Assembly: GCA_964580965.1 (NCBI GenBank)
Contig: CAZOLZ010000007.1
Coordinates: forward strand, 1-64,000
Reading direction: 5' to 3'
DNA: 64,000 bases
Source of the DNA: CAIUKX01 sp964580965
Lineage (GTDB): Bacteria > Bacteroidota > Bacteroidia > Flavobacteriales_D > Crocinitomicaceae
The notes below the pieces were generated by a model. It saw only the letters and a program-made list of their open reading frames with translations. It had not been told where the DNA came from and ran no database searches. Shown here one piece after another: positions 53,937 through 62,059 of this stretch. Position 1 is the stretch's first letter, and each line of letters begins with the position of its first letter. The position numbers were made by a program, and so were the translations under genes.

Positions 53937-56774
53937 CTACATCACCACATTCACAATCTTACCAGGAACTACAATCACCTTTTTAGGTGTTTTTCCATCT
54001 AAATATTTTTGTGCTTCGGACTTACTCATTACTTCTTTTTCGACTTCTTTTGGGGTCAATGCCAATGGTAATTCTAATTTGAAACGCATTTTACCATTAA
54101 AACTAACCGGATAAGTAAAATTAGATTCTACCAATACACTTTCGTCAAATTGCGGAAAAGTTGCGTAACTGATTGTTCCTGCTTTGTTTCCCAATTTAAC
54201 CCATAGTTCTTCACAAATATGAGGTGCGTAAGGCGATAATAAAATCACTAATTGCTCTAAAATAGTTTTATTATTACACTTTTGATCAGTTAATTCATTT
54301 ACACAAATCATAAAATTTGACACCCCTGTATTGAATGAGAAACGTTCTAAATCATCACTTATTTTCTTAATTGTTTTGTGTAATGATTTTAACGCTTTTT
54401 TTGTGGGTTCTCCATCTGTAATTACAACATTTCCTTGCTCATCGTGGAACAAACGCCATAATTTTCGTAAGAAGTTGTGTACCCCATTGATACCTTTCGT
54501 ATCCCATGGTTTACTTTGCTCCAATGGACCTAAAAACATCTCGTACATCCTCAATGTGTCTGCACCAAATTTCTCTACTAATTCATCTGGTGTTTGAACG
54601 TTGAACTTAGATTTAGACATTTTTTCTACTTCGTGACCACAAACATATGTTCCATCATCTTCTAAAATGAATTCTGCATTGTTATATTCATCACGTGATT
54701 TTTTGAATGCTTCTAAATCTAATTTATCGTTCTCTACGATTGAAACATCTACATGTAACCTATTTGTTTTAAACTCTTTGCGTTTATTAAATGAAACAAA
54801 TTTGTTTGTCCCTTCAATTCGATAAACAAAACTACTTCTTCCCAAAATCATCCCTTGATTAATCATCTTTTGGAATGGTTCATCAAACGAAATAAATCCT
54901 AAATCGTGTAGTGCTTTTGTCCAGAATCGTGCATATAATAAGTGACCTGTTGCATGTTCTGCTCCGCCGATATATAAGTCAACTGATTTCCAATAGTCTG
55001 ATTTACTCTTACTTACAAATTCTTGCTCGTTTTGCGCATCCATATAACGTAAGAAATACCAAGAACTTCCAGCCCAACCGGGCATTGTGTTCAACTCAAT
55101 TGGAAAAATTGTTGTGTTGTTTACCAAATTGTTGCTAACCACTTTCTTGTTTTCAATATCCCAAGCCCAATTGGTTGCGTTACCTAATGGTGGCTGACCA
55201 TCTTCTGTAGGTAAGTATTTTTCAACTTCTGGTAAAATGATAGGTAAACTCTCTGTTTCAATCATTTGTGGAATTCCATCCTTGTAGTATACTGGGAATG
55301 GTTCACCCCAATATCTTTGTCTTGAGAAAACAGCGTCTCTTAAACGGTAATTTGTTTTACCTTTTCCTATTCCTTTTTCTTCAATTTTTTGAATCGCAAC
55401 CTGCATTGCTTCTTTGATTTCTAAACCACTTAAGAAATCAGAATTTGCAATTTTTCCTGATTTTTCAGCATAAGCTGCTTCAGAAATATCTATATTTTCA
55501 AAAATATTTTTGATTTCAATGTTAAAGTGTTTTGCAAAATCATAATCACGTTGATCACCACAAGGAACAGCCATTACAGCACCTGTTCCATATGAAGCTA
55601 ATACGTAATCACCTATCCAAATTTGTACTTTTTCTCCTGTAAATGGATGAATTGCATACGCTCCAATAAACTGACCCGTTATGTTTTTAACATCCGATTG
55701 ACGGTCTCTTTCAGATTTCAAAGAAGCCTGTTTTTGGTATGCTTCAACTTTTTCTTTAAATTCACTTGTAGTCAATTCATCTACTAAAGGGTGCTCCGGT
55801 GCCAAAACTAAAAAGTTTACACCGAAAATTGTGTCAGGTCTAGTCGTAAACACCTCAATAAAAGCATCAGATAAGGAATCCTCCCCCTCTATCCCCCTCC
55901 AAAGGGGGAAGTGAACCGAGCATCCTGTCGATTTTCCTAACCAATTTCGTTGAATTTCTTTAATCGATTCCGTCCAGTCTAACCCATCTAATCCTGTCAA
56001 TAAACGTTCAGCATATGCTTTAATACGCATTGACCATTGACGCATTAATTTTTGCTCAACTGGATGTCCACCTCGTTCAGAAACACCATTTACGATTTCA
56101 TCATTGGCTAAAACTGTTCCCAAGTTGGGACACCAATTCACCCAAGAATCTGCTAAAAATGCTAAACGGTAGTTTTGTAAAACATCTTCTTTTTCTTGTG
56201 CTGAAAATGCATTCCATTCACTTGCTGTGAACGTTCCTTCAAAATCAGAACAAGCATCAACATTTATATTTCCTTCTTTTTCAAACGTAGTGATTAAGAC
56301 ACCAATTTGAACAGCTTTATCTAACTTATAATCGTAATATGCATTAAATAACTGTTGGAAAATCCACTGAGACCATTTATAATATTCTGGAGATGAAGTT
56401 CGCACTTCTCTATCCCAATCGAAAGAGAAACCTACTTTATCTAATTGATCTCTGTATCGTGCAATGTTTTGTTCAGTCGTTACAGCAGGATGTTGACCTG
56501 TTTGAATAGCATACTGCTCAGCAGGTAAGCCAAAAGAATCATAACCCATTGGGTGTAACACATTGAAACCTTTTAAACGTTTGTAACGCGCATAAATATC
56601 TGAAGCGATATAACCAAGAGGATGACCAACATGTAAACCCGCTCCAGAAGGGTAAGGGAACATATCTAAAACATAATATTTCGGTTTTTGACTTCCCTCT
56701 TGTGTTTTAAAGGTTTTGTTTTCAGCCCAAAATTTTCTCCAATTAGCTTCTATCTCTTGAAAATTGTATTCCAT
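53937..56774 (-). CDS. leuS: Leucyl-tRNA synthetase
   Basis: This class Ia synthetase (945 aa) charges tRNA-Leu. The HIGH motif appears as HVGH (48-51) and KMSKS near 718; the editing domain contains FTTRPDTIFGVNFLVLAPEHPLV and YGTGAVMAVPCGDQRDYDFA. The anticodon and C-terminal domains are complete. Residues 288-299 (HFPLWRGIEGED), just before the editing-domain strand IEVFTTRPDT, are encoded by a C/G-rich palindromic repeat (see that entry), an apparent in-frame insertion. The frame is intact, so the enzyme is presumably active. The promoter is at 56794-56824. Confidence 0.97.
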   Translation of the reverse strand: MEYNFQEIEANWRKFWAENKTFKTQEGSQKPKYYVLDMFPYPSGAGLHVGHPLGYIASDIYARYKRLKGFNVLHPMGYDSFGLPAEQYAIQTGQHPAVTTEQNIARYRDQLDKVGFSFDWDREVRTSSPEYYKWSQWIFQQLFNAYYDYKLDKAVQIGVLITTFEKEGNINVDACSDFEGTFTASEWNAFSAQEKEDVLQNYRLAFLADSWVNWCPNLGTVLANDEIVNGVSERGGHPVEQKLMRQWSMRIKAYAERLLTGLDGLDWTESIKEIQRNWLGKSTGCSVHFPLWRGIEGEDSLSDAFIEVFTTRPDTIFGVNFLVLAPEHPLVDELTTSEFKEKVEAYQKQASLKSERDRQSDVKNITGQFIGAYAIHPFTGEKVQIWIGDYVLASYGTGAVMAVPCGDQRDYDFAKHFNIEIKNIFENIDISEAAYAEKSGKIANSDFLSGLEIKEAMQVAIQKIEEKGIGKGKTNYRLRDAVFSRQRYWGEPFPVYYKDGIPQMIETESLPIILPEVEKYLPTEDGQPPLGNATNWAWDIENKKVVSNNLVNNTTIFPIELNTMPGWAGSSWYFLRYMDAQNEQEFVSKSKSDYWKSVDLYIGGAEHATGHLLYARFWTKALHDLGFISFDEPFQKMINQGMILGRSSFVYRIEGTNKFVSFNKRKEFKTNRLHVDVSIVENDKLDLEAFKKSRDEYNNAEFILEDDGTYVCGHEVEKMSKSKFNVQTPDELVEKFGADTLRMYEMFLGPLEQSKPWDTKGINGVHNFLRKLWRLFHDEQGNVVITDGEPTKKALKSLHKTIKKISDDLERFSFNTGVSNFMICVNELTDQKCNNKTILEQLVILLSPYAPHICEELWVKLGNKAGTISYATFPQFDESVLVESNFTYPVSFNGKMRFKLELPLALTPKEVEKEVMSKSEAQKYLDGKTPKKVIVVPGKIVNVVM
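55881..55911. repeat. C/G-rich palindromic repeat inserted in frame within leuS
   Basis: This 31-base tract stands out from A/T-rich surroundings. Its core is the inverted repeat TCCCCC-TCCAAA-GGGGGA (55892-55909), preceded by a second CCCCCTCT block. On the coding strand it reads as a CCCCCTTTGGAGGGGGA-type word of the sort often seen between genes in Bacteroidota. Here it encodes about eleven residues of LeuRS without breaking the frame. Confidence 0.65.
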
Positions 56775-56793
56775 TGCATTGTATTTTGAGTCG

Positions 56794-56824
56794 CAAAGGT
56801 AGTGAATTTGAGAGAATGTATCAA
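56794..56824 (-). promoter_or_regulatory. Promoter of leuS
   Basis: On the minus strand TTG (56824-56822), a 20-base spacer and TACCTTTG (56801-56794) match the Bacteroidota -33/-7 pattern. It lies 20 bases before the ATG and is the best two-part promoter in the window. The remaining part of the 360-base gap up to 57134 shows no convincing gene. Confidence 0.55.
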
Positions 56825-57134
56825 TTAATCAACTTATCAATAGCCTTTTGAATAATTACATTATTTTAAGAATCAAAATCGACCTCGTATGTTTTTTGAT
56901 AGACAGAAACATTCAAATATTCATTTCAAGAAATTCAATTGAAAAGCTTTCGTATTTTTGAACTAAGAAATAAGAAGAAAAAAATCAGGTTTTTTTGTCT
57001 TGTTGATTTGAAATAGGTATTAGATATGCTGCTTGGAGAGGCAGTTTTCGTTTTCTAGTTTTATTAAAGTTTTTTCTTTTACCTATTTTTTATCTTAAAC
57101 AGATGGAGGAACCTGTTTTTTTTGATATGATACA

Positions 57135-57401
57135 TCACCTAAAAAATCCAACTGCTAATTCAACACAAACACAAACAAAAAGCATAAAAATTAATAACCA
57201 AGCTAAATTTTTCTTGACTTTTGATTTCAATTTTATTCTTGCTAATTCAAATAATCCAAACGCAATGAATAATAAAATACCCATCAGAACAAAATCAATA
57301 AATTTCCAGTTTATTTCTGAAGAAGATAGTGAAGCTATAAGAGGAATAAATAAAATAATCAACCAAGCAATCACTAATTTTATGATTCTACTTTTATCCA
57401 T
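57135..57401 (-). CDS. Small three-helix membrane protein, unknown
   Basis: The 88-residue product has three strongly hydrophobic segments (about 6-25, 32-52 and 66-86) separated by short charged loops (SSEINWKF, RIKLKSKVKKN), so it is a credible small inner-membrane protein. The opposite-strand frame at the same place is hydrophilic low-complexity and is taken as a shadow. Its ATG is embedded in an 11-bp perfect stem (57398-57431) that follows the SprB-repeat gene. I do not recognise the family. Confidence 0.5.
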   Translation of the reverse strand: MDKSRIIKLVIAWLIILFIPLIASLSSSEINWKFIDFVLMGILLFIAFGLFELARIKLKSKVKKNLAWLLIFMLFVCVCVELAVGFFR

Positions 57402-57431
57402 AACTTATGAAATTACTTCGATAAGTTATGG
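57398..57431 (-). terminator. Perfect 11-bp hairpin covering the start of the small membrane gene
   Basis: CCATAACTTAT (57398-57408), a 12-base loop and ATAAGTTATGG (57421-57431) form a perfect stem. Reading leftward it lies 22 bases after the SprB-repeat gene, and the second arm contains the ATG of the 88-codon gene. It lacks a long T-tail, so it may be a weak terminator or a translational control hairpin. Confidence 0.4.
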
Positions 57432-57452
57432 ATTTTTAGTCAATTAAAAAAA

Positions 57453-58100
57453 TTAGTACTCAAGCTTTGCCAAATGGTCTCTTCTAACAATTACGTTAAT
57501 CTTTGGGCCATTTAATGAATGAATAAAATCCTTTGTTTCATGACTATCAACAAGATTAACATTTAAATTCGCTTTGAATTCTAACGCACATCCCCTTGAA
57601 TCTTGAATTGAAATCTTGTGAATTCCATTTTTTATTAATTCAGGGTGTTCGTAATTAAATTTATCGTCAATTTTAAAAATATAAAAGTTATTAACCAATG
57701 AATCATGAACCCATGAACTACCTCCCTCGATAGCAATATTCATACTTGCATTCAAATTATCAATATCGCTGTATTTTTTAGAGTAAAAGGATACGGTTAG
57801 CGGCTTAGGCTGTTCTAAAACTACTTTACCAACTACTTTAAAGCCTTTTTGATCAGTAACTTCATAAGTATACTCACCGGCAATCAGTGAATTAATTTTT
57901 GTTGACTCTTCTCCACTTGACCATCTGATTTTGTATGGTGGGTGTCCACCAGAAATATTAAGCTCTGCAGATCCGTTAGCATTACCAAAACATTTTACCT
58001 CAGTTTTAGTTATAGTAACTAATAACTCATTCTTTTTGTGAGCAAACAAATTAAACCCTGTGCTAATTAAAATTAATGTTGCTAATAGATATTTTTTCAT
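57453..58100 (-). CDS. Exported SprB-repeat-type protein
   Basis: ATG at 58100 (MKKYLLATLILISTGFNLFAHK) is preferred over the longer frame to 58127, because it gives a clean signal peptide. The 215-residue product carries one SprB-like repeat (about 30-95: TKTEVKCFGNANGSAELNISGG, PYKIRWSSGEES, GEYTYEVTDQKGF), the Ig-like unit found in gliding adhesins. A second, less regular domain follows to about 190. There is no clear type IX secretion C-terminal domain. It lies downstream of the O-antigen-ligase-like gene; a surface role is likely, gliding is not shown. Confidence 0.75.
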   Translation of the reverse strand: MKKYLLATLILISTGFNLFAHKKNELLVTITKTEVKCFGNANGSAELNISGGHPPYKIRWSSGEESTKINSLIAGEYTYEVTDQKGFKVVGKVVLEQPKPLTVSFYSKKYSDIDNLNASMNIAIEGGSSWVHDSLVNNFYIFKIDDKFNYEHPELIKNGIHKISIQDSRGCALEFKANLNVNLVDSHETKDFIHSLNGPKINVIVRRDHLAKLEY

Positions 58101-58237
58101 AATTTCTAATGTTAAAGTTGATTTCATGCTAAATTTACTAACTATATAAATAAAAGTTCAAATTATACACTTGTTTTAGATTAGTGTATATATTTTATAG
58201 ACAAAACAATAAATTAATCTCCTTAAGTATAATAAAC

Positions 58238-58245
58238 CAAAGTTA
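58238..58245 (-). promoter_or_regulatory. Possible -7 element of the SprB-repeat gene
   Basis: On the minus strand this reads TAACTTTG, matching TAnnTTTG, 138 bases before the ATG at 58100. Confidence 0.3.
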
Positions 58246-58283
58246 CACACTATGAAAACAAAAAAATATGATTACGCTCTAAT

Positions 58284-58309
58284 AAATAACTGATTAAAAT
58301 CAGTTATTT
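58284..58309. terminator. Hairpin terminator at the end of the polymerase gene
   Basis: AAATAACTGAT (58284-58294), loop TAAA, ATCAGTTATTT (58299-58309) form a perfect 11-bp stem overlapping the last codons and stop of the O-antigen-ligase-like gene. It is followed leftward by a T-rich stretch and rightward on the + strand by TTCTTTTTT. Confidence 0.6.
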
Positions 58310-59727
58310 TCTTTTTTGATAAGATGAACTTCTAGTGCAATGAATACCGCACAAAACCCCCAGATAGGTACAGCCGCTTTGTCTGTATCAAGGTAATTGT
58401 TTAAAAATCCATGAATAAAATAGGTAGATAAAGATAAAATCATTGCCATTATTAAGGCTTTCATTTCTGTATCTTCATTTGGCCAATTGTAATATAACTT
58501 AATCGCTTTGTAAAAAATTGATATTACGATTAACAACATACTTATTAAGCCTAATATGCCCATTTCTGAAAGTGGACCCAAATATTCACTGTGTGCATTA
58601 CCTGCATCTCCAAAATTGGTAGAAATAATGGTAAGATTCTCTGGTTCTTGAAAACGAGCATATTGAAAGGCATATGTGCCTGGGCCAAACCCTACTAATG
58701 GTCGTTCCTGAAACATTTGTAAGGCACACGACCACCGATTTAAACGTTCTAAATTTGAAGCGTCAGTTGAAACATTTGCCGCACTTTGAAAACGTTCTCC
58801 AAACTCTTCAGTAGTATGTTCATATTTATTACGAGCTAATTCCATTTGAATTTTATCCCATGAGAAGAATAAAATTACGGCAACAGTCAATGTTGAGTAT
58901 ATCAATAAAGAAAGTTTTACTCTAAAATATATAACAGCTAATATCCCTAATGCAGCTATTATACTTAGCCATGCCGCTCTTGTATATGAAAAATAAAGGG
59001 CAATCAAATTAACTATAAACAAAAAAAGCAATGTTGCTTGAACCAGAGGGGCATGCTTTTTAGACAAATATAAACCAACAATTAGCGGCATTGTAAAAGC
59101 TACCATTGCTCCGTAAATTGTATGATCTTTGAAAAATGGCCACATTACCCAATGCCCTTCTTTTTCACCAAAACCATAAGAAGCATGAACAACTAAAGTA
59201 TATGTCATTACTATGGTCATGCCAATGATAAACAACCAAATAAACCTTTGAATATTAACTCGTTTTGCAAAAACTAATGTTCCTAATAAAAAAATAGGTA
59301 TCAAAAACCATAATCGAGCTAGTAAGAATTTAAACGAAACAACTGGCATTTCACTTGTAATAGATGTAAAGAAAACCCAAAACAAATAAAATGAAAGTGC
59401 CCAAAGGATAGGGTTTTTCCATATCAATCTATTGTAAATTGGTTTTCTGATATTGAGCATCAACACCATGAGCATCAATCCAAATAATATGGGTTCAGTT
59501 GGAATAAATAAACCTAAACTATCTGTATACTCTTCAATGTTAACCGATAAAGGTGTCAAAAAAGCGAGTCCTAAAAATGTCCATTCCGTATAATATATCG
59601 CAAAATAGATTGCTATTAACCCCATTGAAAACAAACTTAAAAAAGCTTGATCTATCCATATTAAATAGACAGCTAACAATAAATAAACGAACCCAAAAAG
59701 GTAAATTTTAGTTGACCCGCTGAACAA
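58300..59727 (-). CDS. O-antigen ligase/polymerase-like membrane protein
   Basis: The 475-residue inner-membrane protein has 11-12 helices with a large periplasmic loop at about 290-375. The loop contains RPLVGFGPGTYAFQYARFQEP and NAHSEYLGPLSEMGILGL, the Wzy_C/WaaL signature (PF04932) with conserved Gly-Pro-Gly and His. Such proteins polymerise or ligate surface polysaccharide units. It begins two bases after the Wzz-like gene, which fits a polysaccharide chain assembly pair. No glycosyltransferases are adjacent. Confidence 0.9.
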   Translation of the reverse strand: MFSGSTKIYLFGFVYLLLAVYLIWIDQAFLSLFSMGLIAIYFAIYYTEWTFLGLAFLTPLSVNIEEYTDSLGLFIPTEPILFGLMLMVLMLNIRKPIYNRLIWKNPILWALSFYLFWVFFTSITSEMPVVSFKFLLARLWFLIPIFLLGTLVFAKRVNIQRFIWLFIIGMTIVMTYTLVVHASYGFGEKEGHWVMWPFFKDHTIYGAMVAFTMPLIVGLYLSKKHAPLVQATLLFLFIVNLIALYFSYTRAAWLSIIAALGILAVIYFRVKLSLLIYSTLTVAVILFFSWDKIQMELARNKYEHTTEEFGERFQSAANVSTDASNLERLNRWSCALQMFQERPLVGFGPGTYAFQYARFQEPENLTIISTNFGDAGNAHSEYLGPLSEMGILGLISMLLIVISIFYKAIKLYYNWPNEDTEMKALIMAMILSLSTYFIHGFLNNYLDTDKAAVPIWGFCAVFIALEVHLIKKENN

Positions 59728-59729
59728 GA

Positions 59730-60731
59730 TTAAGCTGCTTTTTTCAATTCCTTGATGCGTTCATTAATCAATAAAGCAAATACCATAAAGACAAAAGAAC
59801 CAATTACCGCTAATAAAACAATGATCATTCTTTTTGGCTTATCTTTCTTATCTGCTTTAACCGCTCTTTCAACAATGAATTTGTGGGTAAAGTTGGCATA
59901 GGCATCTGATTCTGCTTGTTCATATGAATCTAAGAACTTTTCCATCTTAATAATTTTCTCATCTCGCATTTGTTCTAATCCATCGAACTTTGCACCATAC
60001 TTTAAATTGACATCAATTTGTTGTTTTAAAAATTGACGATCAGCACTTGTTTTAGCTTCAATGTATGCTGTATACAAGTTTGTTCTTCCTTCAATGGAAA
60101 TAACTCCCATATCAGCCAAAGAATCTAACTGAATTAATACGTTTTGTAGATCTTTCTCAAGCAATTGCTTTTTTCTAAGGTTGACTTCAAAAGCAGGAAC
60201 AGTTCTTTCTAAAACCATGTTATTCTTTACCGTATCAATCAAGTCAACGATTTTATTAGCAATTTCTGCTGCTAGTTCTGGTTGTTCGTCTAGTACATCA
60301 ATCTGAATGGATCCATATTTAGTTCGTGTAAACCTAATGTGACCATCATACTCTTTCATTAATTTATAATTACGATTCTTGTCGTTTGGATCAATATCGT
60401 AATGCTTCATCAAATCAAATCGTTGGATTACTCGATTACGAATACGAGAAGATTGTAAAATTTGTACCAATTGCTCTGCTTGATCTTCTTCTCCGAAATC
60501 CATTGAAGAAGCTTTTGCATTTCTTTGTTCAGAGAATGACACCGTACTTGTTGCTGTTGGGAAAACAATAGCTGTGGAAAGAAATAGAGGTTTCATCATT
60601 AACGATATTACAATTGCAACAATTGCAGTAATACCGGAAGTTAGTATTAATACTTTACGTTTTTTCCAAACAAATAATAGTAGGTTTTGTCTCTCTTGAT
60701 TGAAGGTTTCCATCGGATTTGTTTCGTTCAT
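59730..60731 (-). CDS. Wzz-family polysaccharide chain-length determinant protein
   Basis: The 333-residue inner-membrane protein has the classical Wzz plan: a cytoplasmic N-terminus, TM1 near 28-48 (ILTSGITAIVAIVISLMM), a long helical periplasmic domain of about 240 residues, and TM2 near 302-322 (MIIVLLAVIGSFVFMVFALL) followed by a basic tail. There is no kinase domain. It regulates polymer length together with the adjacent Wzy/WaaL-like protein. A second Met at residue 7 is an alternative start. A -7 element (TATTTTTG, minus) is at 60750-60757. Confidence 0.9.
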   Translation of the reverse strand: MNETNPMETFNQERQNLLLFVWKKRKVLILTSGITAIVAIVISLMMKPLFLSTAIVFPTATSTVSFSEQRNAKASSMDFGEEDQAEQLVQILQSSRIRNRVIQRFDLMKHYDIDPNDKNRNYKLMKEYDGHIRFTRTKYGSIQIDVLDEQPELAAEIANKIVDLIDTVKNNMVLERTVPAFEVNLRKKQLLEKDLQNVLIQLDSLADMGVISIEGRTNLYTAYIEAKTSADRQFLKQQIDVNLKYGAKFDGLEQMRDEKIIKMEKFLDSYEQAESDAYANFTHKFIVERAVKADKKDKPKRMIIVLLAVIGSFVFMVFALLINERIKELKKAA

Positions 60732-60749
60732 TAGCTAACTATTTGTTTT

Positions 60750-60757
60750 CAAAAATA
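60750..60757 (-). promoter_or_regulatory. Promoter -7 element of the wzz-like unit
   Basis: On the minus strand this reads TATTTTTG, matching TAnnTTTG, 19 bases before the ATG at 60731. Confidence 0.4.
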
Positions 60758-60890
60758 AATGAATAATTTGGAATAACGGAGAAAAAAAGGGGATATTGCT
60801 TTTGATAATTTTTTCAAAATTTCACTCTTACTTTTTTATCCTCAAAAGATAAATTAAAAATTAATCGCTATTGGCCTTTATATGAAGTGT

Positions 60891-60914
60891 TTCTTTTGTG
60901 TCAAAACAAAAGAA
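60891..60914. promoter_or_regulatory. Inverted repeat upstream of fbp
   Basis: TTCTTTTG (60891-60898) and CAAAAGAA (60907-60914) are perfect arms 8 bases apart, with an inner palindrome TTTTG-TGT-CAAAA. It ends 23 bases before the fbp -7 element, a normal activator or operator position. Function is inference. Confidence 0.35.
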
Positions 60915-60936
60915 ATTCGTTTTACTTTTTTCTTTG

Positions 60937-60944
60937 TATCTTTG
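60937..60944 (+). promoter_or_regulatory. Promoter -7 element of fbp
   Basis: TATCTTTG matches TAnnTTTG, 26 bases before the fbp ATG at 60970. It lies inside the longer open frame, which supports the downstream start. Confidence 0.45.
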
Positions 60945-60969
60945 CATTCTAAAATTAAAAATACTTCAT

Positions 60970-62007
60970 ATGTCTAAGCTTGTTACTTTGAATGAATTTA
61001 TCATGGATCGTCAACACGAATTTCCGTTTGCAACAGGTGAGTTATCCCGATTATTAAATGACATCGCAGTTGCTTCTAAAATTGTAGCTCGTGATGTTCG
61101 ACGCGCTGGTTTAGTTGATGCTATTCAAGGAGCTCAAGGTGAAGTTAATGTTCAAGGAGAAGCACAACAAAAATTAGATGTAGTTGCTGATAACCAATTC
61201 ATCAAAATGTTTGAAGCTGGAGGTGAAGTTTGTGGTATTGCTTCAGAAGAAAATGATGATTTTGTTGCTTTCGATAACAAAAGTTCAAAACAAGGTAAAT
61301 ATGTTGTTTTATTTGATCCATTGGATGGTTCTTCAAATATTGATGTAAATGTTTCTATAGGGACAATATTTTCCGTTTACAGAAGAACAAGTGAAATTGG
61401 TGATTTAGCAACCTTAGAAGACATGTTACAAAGCGGAGCTGAACAAGTTGCTGCTGGTTATGTTGTTTATGGTTCATCTACAATGTTGGTTTATACAACT
61501 GGTAAAGGAGTTAATGGGTTTACATTAGACCCGTCAATTGGAGAGTTCTGTTTATCTCACCCAAACATGAAGATGCCTGAAATTGGTAAACAATACTCTA
61601 TGAATGAAGGTAATATTCATATCTGTGAAAAAGGGATCCAAGATTTTATTGCTCATTGCCAAGAATTTGACCCAGCAACAAATAGACCTTATTCAGGTAG
61701 GTATATCGGCTCGCTCGTGGCTGATTTCCATAGAATCTTAATCAAAGGTGGAATATATATTTATCCAGACACAAAAAATCATCCAGAAGGACGCTTACGT
61801 TTGATTTATGAATGTAACCCTTTAGCTTTCTTGGCTGAACAAGCTGGTGGTGTAGCTACAACTGGAAGAAAAAGAATTTTAGATATCAAACCTGAAAAAT
61901 TACACCAACGTGTACCTTACATCATAGGTTCAAAATTAATGGTTGAAAGGGTTCAAAATTTAATTGAATCGAGCAAAGTTGAAGAAGGTCATTTCTTAGT
62001 TAAATAA
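60970..62007 (+). CDS. fbp: Fructose-1,6-bisphosphatase, class I
   Basis: This gluconeogenic phosphatase of 345 aa hydrolyses fructose-1,6-bisphosphate to fructose-6-phosphate. The frame can be opened by GTG at 60898, but ATG at 60970 gives the normal family N-terminus (MSKLVTLNEFIMDRQHEF), and the promoter element lies within the extension. The metal-binding core is VLFDPLDGSSNIDVNVSIGTIF near residue 118, preceded by IASEENDDF. The sugar-phosphate site is in GRYIGSLVADFHRILIKGGIYIYP and the second metal Glu in RLIYECNPLAFLAEQAGG. Intact. Confidence 0.97.
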   Translation: MSKLVTLNEFIMDRQHEFPFATGELSRLLNDIAVASKIVARDVRRAGLVDAIQGAQGEVNVQGEAQQKLDVVADNQFIKMFEAGGEVCGIASEENDDFVAFDNKSSKQGKYVVLFDPLDGSSNIDVNVSIGTIFSVYRRTSEIGDLATLEDMLQSGAEQVAAGYVVYGSSTMLVYTTGKGVNGFTLDPSIGEFCLSHPNMKMPEIGKQYSMNEGNIHICEKGIQDFIAHCQEFDPATNRPYSGRYIGSLVADFHRILIKGGIYIYPDTKNHPEGRLRLIYECNPLAFLAEQAGGVATTGRKRILDIKPEKLHQRVPYIIGSKLMVERVQNLIESSKVEEGHFLVK

Positions 62008-62059
62008 ACACCTTTTTTGTTGAGTCTTTTGACCAAACTTGTAATTTAAGAACTAAGAA

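Noticed and set aside
56953..57050. Possible small RNA: a TATTTTTG box followed about 75 bases later by a short CTGC/GCAG stem and T-run
   Set aside because: The stem is only about four pairs, there is no -33 element, and such boxes occur by chance in A/T-rich DNA.
57103..57447. A 114-codon + strand frame opposite the small membrane protein gene
   Set aside because: Its product is Asn/Thr/Ile-rich low-complexity, and the opposite strand gives three clean membrane helices; I take the + frame as a shadow.
58252..58293. A 13-codon ORF on the + strand followed by a hairpin and T-run, resembling a leader peptide
   Set aside because: There is no + strand gene downstream to attenuate. The hairpin is better explained as the terminator of the minus-strand polymerase gene, and the T-run is the Lys/Glu codons of that gene read in reverse.
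60898..60969. GTG start extending fructose-bisphosphatase by 24 residues
   Set aside because: The extension contains the promoter element and does not resemble the family N-terminus; ATG at 60970 fits.
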